Below are positions 49,601 through 61,600 of a stretch of 64,000 bases of DNA, piece after piece. A program made the translations under genes and the position numbers. Numbering within the stretch: position 1 is the first letter of the stretch; each line of letters begins with the position of its first letter. The notes beneath the pieces are model-generated. The model did no database searches. It saw only the letters and a list, made by a program, of their open reading frames with translations, and was not told the DNA's origin. The stretch is taken from NCBI RefSeq assembly GCF_000471905.2, contig NW_006499827.1:1929874-1993873 (forward strand). Direction: 5' to 3'. The DNA is from Amborella trichopoda. Its lineage: Eukaryota > Streptophyta > Magnoliopsida > Amborellales > Amborellaceae.

Positions 49601-52600
49601 GGGATAAAAATAGATGAATGACCTAAAGTAAATCTTTGAAAGGATGGAAACAAATTTGTAAAAGGTAAAATGTGATTTTGAGTACAAGACCTTATACCGT
49701 TACGGATGGTGATATGTGCATTATCATCACCAGATGTAAGATGTGAGTTAGAAGCAGGAATTGGATCTGTAGGTGAATATAATGATTGAGTGGCTGGTTC
49801 AATTGGTGGAGGGTGTCCATCATACACTTTTTTTTTTTTTCCCGTGTAAACCTTTAGAGGTTGCTCCCTGAGGGACATCATTATTTGTAGAAGCAAAAGG
49901 TTTAGTTGGTCTAAGTAACTGAGATGAAGAAGTATCAACATGAATAGGATGAGGAACTACAGAAGATGAGGACTTTGAGACTTCTTTCGGAGCAGTAGAA
50001 ATGAAATTTACATCAGGCGTATTACCATCTTCTGAAAAATAAGGAGTATTTGAAAAAAAAAAAAAATAATCTCCACAAACAAATTTCTTTCGTAAACCAA
50101 GATAATAACAATGTTAACGTTTTTTAACCAAGATAATAACAATGTTAACCTTTTTGGAAGCGTGAATAGCCCAAAAAAACACACTTAATAGCTCGGGGAT
50201 CTAACTTGTCACTACCTGTACCTAACTCATGAATGAAGCAAGTACACCCAAACACTCGTGGAGGAAAAAATGAAGTCTCAAGGAAGAGAATAGAGTGTGG
50301 TGTTTTTGTTGGTGTTTGTGGCCTTTAAAGGCCTAGAGAGCATGTAAACAAAATTATTTATAGTGATTTGTACACTTCAGTGGGAGTGCACTGTGGTTGA
50401 CTGACCTAGGGCATGTGACACTACTATTGAGGGTTTATTAAGGATCACCCCTTGTTGAGTTTGAAGAAATGCCCATGATTGTTATGCCAGAAGAGCTGTA
50501 TGGTCTTCTGTGTGCAGAGGAAGGACCTATGTGAGAGAGGACCAAGTCCTCGACAAAACTTCCCATGACATGTACATATGACAACCGCATTTTTTGGAAG
50601 CAACCCTACATAAAGGGATAAGTGTACATGTGCATAGAGAGAGCCCCTTGCACTATAGTAATGTGTGCATTTTGACTTGCTCTTAAGATGGGAACCTGTA
50701 ATCGACATGCTAGGATTATGGTTGCACTGTTTATTGGCTAGCTTTGACAGGCCAATCATGAGCTCCTACACTTGATTATGGGTCATGAGTCTTGTTGGGT
50801 TGTTTTGAGAAGACGATAGAGCATCATGCATCCTGGCACAGGTGGAGTGCTCTGACATTCATTTGTTTTGACCTATTAGGTACCAACCACTTAGATGAAG
50901 TATTTTTTAATGTTTTAAATTTTTAAAGGACTCGGAAATATTGATTTCAACTAGAAATGGCTTTCAGAGATATTTGAATATTTTTAAATTTAAAAATTGA
51001 TTTAAAATATGTAGAAGCCCCACAAGGGTATTTCTGTAATTTTTCATAACAGGGGTATTTTTGGAATTTCCTTTTTTATTAAATGAGTGGGACCCACGTA
51101 TGGGCTATGGGCCTAGTTCCCACACATGGGGCCCACAAGGTGTGGGACGTGGGCCCCTCATGGGCCACATGCCCCACTAAGTGGGACTCCAAAGGGTGAT
51201 TTTTGGAAATTAAATGTTTTAGTTGAAAATATCTTAGGAAATATGTTCTTACGAGAGATTTAAGGGGATCTATGATGAGACAAAATCTAGATATTTGGCA
51301 TTGGATATAGGTCAAATATCAATGGATAACCTATTGTAATGAATAAAGCCTGATAAATCCCGATTGGGTGTCAACAAGTGTGTAGGTTTCACTAGTTGAT
51401 TTGGAAAAAACTTGGGCACTTGTAGCCCGTGACTTGAAAATCCAAGAGAGGCTCGAGTTATCTATATATATCTAGTGTCCGTCATGTCTCTACATATCGG
51501 CAAGTGGTCATCCCCTTAAACTTTCCTAACCTTCCCACCTCAAACCCTTCCCTTAGACTCATCTCTCTTTACCTAACCTTTCTTCTACTCCTACCTTCTC
51601 TGAATGTGTATGACTGTATGTTTCATTTTTATAGGCTCACTTTAATCTCAATGTGGAGCTTGATTGCATATTCTGATAAGCTGCTCACAGCAGACTCATT
51701 GAAGACTGGGGCAAAACAGAATTTCTGGAAAGTTGGCCCCACATTTGATAAGTGTCATCTCCCACTTGAGGTGTGCACAAGATGTCATTGTTATAAACAC
51801 AGAAAATACCGGCTTAGTGCCACACATAGTCACTGAAACTTCGAGTGACAAATGTGCAAACTGGGTCGACAGGTCATATTCTATCACTAATGGCATGATT
51901 ATTTATAAAGAATCTTTGTAAGTGAAGTGGATGTTTCATATGCATATTTGGCATCCCCTAGCCTCTTCATCCTGTTTGTTCTTTCTAGTACTGTAGTTAA
52001 CATACCTTGTTTCTTCTGTCTTGTTCCTCTTTCAAGCAATGGATGTGGCACATATTTAAATAAGGTGAAAGAAGCTTTATGGGTTATTTATTTTAACTTA
52101 GAAAATGATGATATTTTTTCTGTATTTTTTTCTACAGTTTTTTTTTTTTTAGCAACTTTCATTATCTTGTATCTTACATTCTTTTTGTTGTGCAGATAAC
52201 AAAAATGTGAAAAGATCATGGGACGGAAAGTTTGGTACACTTGATCTTACATTGGCTTCTATACTTTTACTTGAGTATCCTATAACTTCGGAAGAGCGTG
52301 TCGTCCTCCTTTCAGGCTCATTTCCTGAACCAAACTCCTTTCGTAATTTAGTGCGGAACTTCAGTGGCTGGATTGTCCTTGGCAAGAGCCGGGATAAGTC
52401 TCTAGCCTTTTACAACCATGCAATTCCGCTTGCAGGTGTCCTACTTCAGCACGGCCAGTATGCTGCAATTGAGGTTAGTTTGGTTGCATTTTAGTCTTGT
52501 TTCTCATTAACGAGAATTTGCCTTTTTTCCATGTAACTTTTTTATTTTATTTACACGCAGAAGCTGTTCATAACCATTGATAAGCATTTGCTTACTAAAA

Positions 52601-55600
52601 AAATATCACAAAGCATTCCAAGTTTCGATGATGAATGGTCTGCGAGCCTTCATCTTCTGGGTTTCTGCTTGCTTGTGCGTGCACAATGCGGACTGCATGG
52701 GGTCCACAAAGAAAGGAAAGTTTGCGAAGCTATTCGCTGTTTCTTTAGGTATTACTCATTTGTTGGACATTTGTCAACATATCTTTCTCCTTTTCTCACT
52801 GTTCATTGTGAACTCTAGTTGCACCTATGGGGCTGTCACATGTTGATTTATCCATGAATATTATGCAATTTGTTTTGCTAACAGGGCTGCATCTGGACAA
52901 GGAGTTTCTCAAGCTCTGCAAAATATACCATTTCAGACAAGCTTACCTTTTCCTGGTATGTTGGACTTTCAATGTAAAAGAGTTCCTCCATATGGGAAAG
53001 ATTGTGGTATTAACATGCTTAACATACAGGTTCTGCCCCGGAGGCTGCATGGAAGCTTCATTATTATGAGTGGGTGATGCAGATCTTTGAGCAGTATCGT
53101 CTAAGCCATGGTGCTTGCCAATTTGCTCTTGCTGCACTTGAGCAGGTTGATGAAGTTGTGGGGTTAGAAGGCGAAACTCATATCACCTCTCCTCTTCCTG
53201 AATCTGCAAGTTCAATTAAAGGGCGGCTATGGGCTAATGTTTTCAAATTCACTTTGGATCTAAATCAATTTTTTGACGCATATTGTGCAATCATATCAAA
53301 TCCTGACGAAGAGAGCAAATATGTCTGCTTGCGGCGTTTTATAATTGTTCTATGTGAGCACGGTGCAACTAAGGTCATCCTGTTACATCTTGAATAATTC
53401 GACAGCATATACTCATCCTGTTACATCTTCAATAATTCGACAGCATATACTTTCGTTTTCATTCTCTTTAAGATGTGTGAATGTTTTATAACATTTGTCA
53501 ACATCATCTAATGGTAGGGGAAGCATGATAAATTTGTGCCTTTATACTGTATGTTTGACATTCACATTGAAATTTGTAACCCAAATTTCCTGCAATGGCA
53601 AGCTGATTCTCTTGTTGACTGTTGACCAACGATTCCGAGAAGTGTTTCCTTGCTTAAATTTTTATGCCTTTGTTCTGTTTTTTAGTTGGTTGATGTTGAA
53701 ATTGTTTTTTATATGATGTTGATAATCTGCTTGCTGCAACTTTCTACATATCAAAGAACATGGGTAAGGGAGGTGCACTCCTCTGTTTGTAAGTTGTGTA
53801 CAAGTTTTCTAAGTGTCAATGGTTCACTGGTTTGAAATGAAAATGCTGTGAAATCTTTGTTTCACTGTCATAACACAATTTCTACCCTCGATTGACCTAT
53901 ATTTATGCCTATCTGATCTAGTGAGAAAAATACTACTGTCTTTTCCAACATTTTGATAGTTCTATTTTGCTGACGGAAATTTTAGTTTGTGTGACTCTGA
54001 GTCTGAGTTTCTGAGTGGCAATAGGGGCTATGTTAACAGGCTTCTGAACATTGCATAGAGTGATTGATTCTATGCTATGGACATGTTGAATAAGATAGTA
54101 GTAACATGTATACGTCTTGTATCTAAAGAAAATATACGTATCTTGTGACTGGATGTCTTTTGATCCACAATGAGTCATTGTTTTGTACAATGTAATGGCA
54201 TGATGGGATATTTTATCTAGATTTTATCAAGTTCATGTGGTATTAGTGACTTATACCCAGCGTATTTCATGATTTTGGAAATACGTTGGGCTTAAACTTG
54301 CAAAGTGTACTGCCTCTTTTGCATGTTTGAACTAGTGACTAATTTTCTTTCTCCTCCACCAAAAATTCCTTGTTTACGATTGGAGAGATGCCCCTTCACA
54401 CACAACTCGGAGCAATTACCATAGCTTCAGCTTTATGAAGTTGCTGTTTCATTCTGCCATGCCTGTTAATTAGCAAAAGTCTTAAGAGTCGGACAAGGAT
54501 TAGTGGAGAAGATGATTTTCTGAATATACATGTCAATGTACTGTTGATTGTAGGAGCTAGAATGCTGGTTCCATATATAATATTCTACCTAGTTTTCCTG
54601 GCATTGAAGGAAAAATTAATAAGCTCTTGCAATTGGAGTGTTGAGTATGGTTTTCCTCTATGTATCCTTTCCTGGGCAACCACCCATATTTATTGAGAAG
54701 GGAAGTTGAAGGTTATGCGTCCTATTTTATTAGATGCTACCTTTACTTCTCCAACTCCATGCTCAAAATAGATTCCTTTGAGCTGGCATGTGCTACTTTG
54801 CCACATTGGTAATCAGCATGTCATCTGCTGGGTTCACAAAAGAATCCCGTTTTATACAGATCGAAGGTTACTTGGTTCAAACAATAAAGAAAGAAAAGGT
54901 TGCTGAAGCAGATTCCTTTCCAAAGGCACAAAATTTTACCAGGATTTCATTTGAAGCATTGGAATCAAGACCTCTCCTAGATAGTTCAGTATTTTTTCCC
55001 AAATTTGGATGTTTCGGACTCCAAATCATGGTCAAAATTACAAATTCAGTTATGAATTTCAATATTAATGAGGTTTAGGTATCATTTAATTTGGAAACTT
55101 AGAATCCTTTTTAATTGTTTATAAGATGTTGTTCTCTAACGCATTTGCAAGATGGATCCAAACCTTGATAAATACTGATCTAGACGTATGGCGAAATCAA
55201 TTCAAGTTGGGTAATAAGTTAGGATTTGTGATAGGATGCTATGCTTTCTTTAGAGGAGAAATAAGTTAGGATTTGTGATAAGATGCTATCTTTAGATTGG
55301 ACATTGATCAGTTCTTTTTGTAGAGATAGTGATTCTACAACTCTAGCCTAGGCTAGGAGAGTCTGCCCAAAGTTAGAGCCCTTGTTCTTCAAAAGTATAG
55401 CTTATGGATTGGAGGTTCTTCTCATGTAAGGTTGGGCCCCTTCTTCTTTTCCATCTTGTGTGGATTTTGAAACTCGGAGGGATACACATAATCAAAAATT
55501 TCTTTTTATCTTCCACATCCCCATCTAATTTCCCCATGACTAAATCTTCACCATGTTCCCCTTGGCCATAAGGGCAAACTGTACGTAGGAAATCTTCGTA

Positions 55601-58600
55601 AGACCCAAAACTTTACTTTCTTAATTCTTATTGGAACCAAAAAGGAAAAAACCCTTTAGAACTCCTAAGTCTAAACCTAATTAGAACTCCTAAATGTACC
55701 TCAGCCTTTTTTGCTAATCCCAGTTGCGTATTGCAGTTGTCTTGGAGCCAAGCCTTCTTGGTCCCGAATCAATTTTGGGATTAGAGCAAGTTGCTCTTTA
55801 GGAGTTTGCTTTGAGTTCAGCTTTGTGAACCCAAATGGGTCGAACCTGTGCCTCATTTTTCCAAATCCCTAAGTGAAGAGACATAACTAATGCCAAGATG
55901 AAGTCTCAATATAATCAGCATGTGACAATTAATAACCTGTCTCAACAAAAATGGAATAAAGGGCGAGAATTGGTTGCAAAGAGTGCACATTCTTGGTTCT
56001 TCTCCTCTCAAAAGTTTGAGTGACTCTATTTAGCTCTATGGAGTTGCTTAACTCCCAGGGTGACCAATATAATCCCTCTGAAGCTTGGACATGTTCAAGT
56101 AGGTGGCAATAAGGTGCTCTACACTCAGAGCAATCGCTTCACAACATAGATAGCTCTTCAAATTGGCCCCATACCTGCCCACATTCAAGCAAAAAGCTAC
56201 CATCATGTCTGAGGGATATGACGGTAAAGGATGAGGCATTGTATGTGACAACACTGAAAAAAGTGCAACAATCCCATAAAGTGCAAAGAACTGAATTTGG
56301 TTGCCTTTCATTGTCCAATCATGGCTTTAAACCTGTGGGTGATGTATCCACAGGCAAGGATTAATCCCTTGGGAGATGGAAGAATTATTGAACCTATGGC
56401 AGGTGAAGTCTATGTAGTCCAACCCTTACTCTCTTTTTAAGAAGATGAGCCTGAGGAGTGCTCAAACAAAAAAAAAAAAAAGTCTTTTGTACACAAGTCA
56501 AGTGTGAGCAAAAGATATGCAGCCTCAAGCATTTTTGACACTATCTCCCAAGCATTTGTTAATAATTGAATTTGAAGATTGAGAGGCACCCACAACCATG
56601 TAAGGTTGTCTGGAGAATGCAGCCCCATTCTAGTTACTACCAGATGTCCTGTAGCATTTTGGATGAGAGGTACATACTCAGTTCAGGTTTGGTCTGATAT
56701 CCTTTCCATGACCATCAGCCAGCCAAGTTTGAAAGTTTCTTTTTCAATAAAGGGGTGGAGGTCTAGAGGTTAGATTTGAAATTAGGTGAATTAGTTTTCT
56801 ATTGTAATTGGGAAATTGATGGTATGAGAGGGCCGATCGCCCATCCATCCCTTGCCCAACCATAATGAGTCAAAGGAGGATAGTTACACCCTTATCCATA
56901 GGAATCCCAGTCCCACCACTCTTCTAGTAAAATCCCACCACTCTTCTAAATATATTATATGCAATTAAGTCTTCTATGGAATTCTAAAACTAGTTAGATT
57001 CTCGTAACTTTTAACTAGAAAAAGATCTTCACCTAATATCTAATTCCGAACTACCTAAGTATTGAGTTTTCAAACGAGATGTTAACTACCTAACCACTTG
57101 GATTCGCTTTAGGATTGTAAACCTGAAATAGAAGATTCACATGGGCTTCACGTCATATCATTGTTTGTTCAATTGGAAAAGATTCTTTCCATATATGTAA
57201 CGTCTAGTTCCCAAAATTTTGAAGGTCTCCAAAAATTACTAGTTGTCGAATTTTTGAAGGATTTAGAAGCAATGTTCCAATAAATGCCGGGCGGCACGAA
57301 CCTGGGGGGTGCCAAGGCGCCCGCCCAGAACCTGGGCGGCCTAGAACCTAGGTTGAAGAAGAAGAGCAGGTGGCAGGGGAATATGAGTATACATCATAAA
57401 ATATTAAAAATCCCGTGATCCAAAAAGTTCCAAATCCTTGTATATTCGTAATAGATAGACTACTAGCACAAATAAAAATTAAATAGAATAGTAATCAGCA
57501 TATTAGTAATACAGGCACAATCCATGAACCATACTCCATGCTCCACAGTTCGTATCATTCCATAATCCATATTTCTATACAATGATACAACCATTACACA
57601 TAAGAGTAAATAGTAGAAACATGGAGGAATAATTCTGGTCCAACACAATACCAAATTTTAGACAAGCTTCATAGGGTCTTTCTGTCCAGGTGCAGGTGGT
57701 CTACATCTTCACAGACATGTCAGAACTTACCCGACATGTCGGAACTTACCCGACAAGGAATTTTGCTACCTTAGGACCGCTATAGTTACGGCCGCCGTTC
57801 ACCGAGGCTTCGGTCGCCGGCTCCCCTGTCATCCGGTCACCAACTTTCTTGACCTTCCGGGACTGGGCAGGCGTCAACCCCCATACATGGTCGTACGACT
57901 TTGCGGAGACCTGTGTTTTTGGTAAACAATCTCCCAGGTCCTGGTCACTGCGACCCCCTTTGTAAGGAGGCACCCCTTCTCCCGAAGTTACGGGGCTATT
58001 TTGCCGAGTTCCTTAGAGAGAGTTGTCTTGTGCCCCTAGGAACACTTTCCATTTTTTATTATGATCAAAGGAGAATATTCTTCTTTTTACCAAACAGATG
58101 CTATACAGTCTAAGACTCAAACACCAAGAGTCAAGTGTCTTCAGTCACCATTAGAAAAAGTAGGGTAAGCCTCATCATATGCATCAGATATACATGAGTA
58201 GATAGTAGAAACTAGAAAAAGGCAGCGCTCAGAGCTGGGTTTTGGGCGTCTGCCTTGGCCTCAGGTGCCCAGACGGCTGCCAAGGGATTCCCCATCCAGG
58301 ACACCTGCCTAGTCTTGGGCAATGAGCCCAAGGCCCCTGGCCTGCCTAGGCAATAGACGGTTCGCTTTTTGAAACCATGTTTAGAAATTCAGATAGATAG
58401 TTAAGGAAAATAGAGATTGCTTGAGTCCCAAGCTATGTCAAATGGAGTGGGATTCAAATTCCCATGGCCTATAGCCAAGTCAATTCATGTCGAGTAATAA
58501 AGTTAGGGATTTCAATTGTGTTGTGAGGCCAACTTTAGAGGAGAGATTCCTGAACTTTTTCTGTAGGGAGTGTGGTTCTACAACTTAGCCTAGCTTAGGG

Positions 58601-61600
58601 AGTCTCCGTAAAAGTTAGAGCCCCTTTTCTCTCTTGATCAAGGTATTCCCTTAAACCTTAGCTTGTGGAATGGCTGTTTTCCCCATGTAAGCTCTGGCCC
58701 CTGCTTGTTTCACATCCTGCGTGATCATCTAAGATTATACAAAACCAAATTTGTTTTGAAACCCTGAACACACCTCTCTAAACCCTAGGTAAACCAGCTC
58801 AATAGCTACCTTATCCATATATCTACTTGCCGTAGCCTTCAACAGAAGTTTAAACCCTACACTTGCCCTAATTCAACCCTAGAATCCATCTCATGACCCT
58901 TCTAACTTGCTGGACCTGCTAAATTTTAGCAAGATATATAACCTCTTTGGAAATCCTAAAACTGCACTAAACCTTGCCTAAAGCCAAAATCCTTTCCCAT
59001 AACCCTAACCCTAGTTCTACTCCAACTAGACCTTTTATTAATCAATTGCAACCCAATTAGGAAACCTTCGTAAGGCCCAAAACATTGCTGTCCTAATCCA
59101 TATAGTAACCAAAACCTTTTGGAACTCCTAAATCTCAATGTAATTGGAACTCCTCAACCTTTTTTCTAAGCCCACCTTGTGTGTTGCCCTTGTTTAGGAG
59201 CCATGACCTCATGGTCCTGCACAAGTTACTTCAGATTTCAAACAGAGTCTGATAATACACATTGGATATATTAAAAGAAATCTCCTCTACTAGATATTGA
59301 GATACAATTCTGAGATGAAAGAATGGCTTTTCTGCAAGCCTGCAATGAGAACTTGGACCTCGAATACCCGATAAGAATCCAGAAAAGAAGAAAAAAACAA
59401 ATCTGGAAAATGACTTATGTCGAGGTAACACTTCAATCTATGTCTAGGTAACACTTCAATCTTGTCTTGTATTCTTGGAATCTGTGCAACTCAACAAAAT
59501 GGTTGATGGTAAGCATTTTAAGTGCAGTCTCCTATGCGCCAAAGACATATTTTCTGGTGCATTTGAGTTGCATATGCCATGCGATAAAATGCATCTGGGT
59601 CTTATGGTGAAGATTTCACTTGTGCCCTTCTTGCTTTCTGTGATTTCCACATGGCATGCGAGGTTATTTTTGGGGAGCTGACATAACAGTAAAATCATCA
59701 TTGAAACACGTTATTGTCATAGTTCTCGTACCATCAGTCAATCCCTATGACACATTTCATATGTTGTTTGGACTAGAACCAAAGTACCAAATATCCATTC
59801 ATGGAAATATGTACATCAAGATACATAGAGAGGTATCATGAATAGATTTACATCTCAAGAATACTTGTAGCTCGCAAAGACATGAATGTCATTAATATAA
59901 TGGCGCTATTGATCAGGTGTAACAAGATAGTGCATAATTAAGTGTCTTCGCTGGCCCGGATTGTTATGTGATATTCAATATCTACTTTTCAGCATATACT
60001 AAGCCCTCGCAGTTTGAATGCTGGGATGTATATGAATGTGAATTTCTGAACTTGATGTAAATGCGATTGCTTTTGTTTATCTATCTATCTAATTTTTGTC
60101 GTTATTGCTTAGCTTTCTGGGATTTTGCAGGTACTTTGTGATGGTGAACTTCCATTTGTTGGTCTAATAGAAAAGGTCGAACAGGAATTAGTTTGGAAGG
60201 TTTGGGCTTCTTACTATACGCAGAAGAACTACTTTGTTCTTGTTCACATGACATTAAACCTTTCTGATTTTGACTAAGACTGATGTACTGATTCCTGCAG
60301 GCTGAGCGCTCAGATATAAGAGTCAAACCAAATCCATACAAGCTGCTTTATGGTATTCAAATGTATCAGCACAACTGGCGAAAAGCTTCTGCTTACATGT
60401 ATAGATATTGTGTGCGTTTGGCTAAAGAAGTAACATCAATGGAATACTCACAGCTTTCCTTAGCATTACAAGAGAGACTCCATGCATTAACTGCTGCAAT
60501 TAACGCTCTGCATCTTGTTCGTCCTGCTTATGCCTGGATTGAATCACTTCAGGAAAGCTACTCTTTTCCTGATCAACAGTCTCCTTCAAAAAGGCTTAAA
60601 TCTTTAAGTGAGGACGGTATGACTTTTTTGTCTGGCTTGAAAAGCATTTCATTGTTATATGTCCTGTATCTGATTCAGAATTCAAACTACCCTAGTCTAG
60701 AAATTCACTAAAAGTGGAACTCACCAATTAGAACCAATTAAAAGTTAATAGCTAAAGATTGAATTGATTTTGTTTAAACATGTCATGATAACATAGTTGT
60801 TTCACTAACAAACTGTGATTTCCAATTTTTATTTTTTGTATTTTTCTCAATCTGAAATATAATGCACTGTCTTTTTTATCGTTGCAGTTGTGAATAGTAA
60901 CGATGAACAAGCACCAAAGCAGCAACATCATGTAGATATTGAGAAGCTTGAAAAGGAATATGTACTAACTTCAGCAGAACTTCTACTTACACAAGCAAAC
61001 CTCAAACTTACATCTCGAGGTGAGGTGAAATCTTGAAATCATTCCACCCATATGTAATGCGCAGATGACCTTTGTGCTGAAGTTGCACTCATGTTTTTTC
61101 ATCATCATCATCATCCAGGTCTTATCCCAATTATTTGGGGTTGGCTATATGAATCTTATTCCTCCATTCTTCTCTATCAAGGGCCATGTCCAACGCCCTA
61201 GCTAACCCTTGCTTATTTTTCACTGCATCCAGGTGATACAGGGTGTAGCCTAAGGGGAACACCCTTGCATGAGCATATAACACAGGCTAACATTCATGTT
61301 TTTTATGGGAAATTTATCTCAATACGCTTGAGAGTTGAACATTCTACCTGTATTCTTTATTTAATTTTAAAATTACCCATCAAAATTCACATGACCATGA
61401 GTTGGAATAGTTGCAAATAGGTAAAATGTTGAATAGTCTATCTGTTATAGGTATTCCGATAAATTTCCCTTATTTTATTCTATTTTAATTTTTTTGGACT
61501 TTTGCACATACATAAATCTTGAGGTGCTGTTTTTCTTTACATCACAGGGAGCTTCACCTTTCTAGCTGATACAGTGGATCAGTTAGTGGAGGCTAATTTA

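Larger units (their letters stand above)
55180..59225 (+). mobile_element. Probable non-autonomous LTR element in NUP160 intron 17
   Basis: Diverged direct repeats flank the block: about 55180-55770 and 58470-59225. They share in order AGTTAGGATTT, TTCTACAACT..AGCCTAG.CTAGG, AGTTAGAGCCC, CATGTAAG.T..GGCCCC, AACCTTCGTAAGRCCCAAAAC and TTAGAACTCCTAA. After the first repeat comes TTTTGGGATTAGAGCAAG, a weak tRNA-Met primer-site look-alike. The interior shows no polymerase. It instead contains plastid rDNA (57664-58043). Ends are approximate. Confidence 0.55.

Noticed and set aside
54788-55078. 96-codon plus-strand frame as an extra NUP160 exon
   Set aside because: No match to the protein family, and exons 17 and 18 already join in frame and in family order.
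57746-57973. 75-codon minus-strand frame
   Set aside because: The DNA is plastid 23S rRNA sequence; the frame is incidental.
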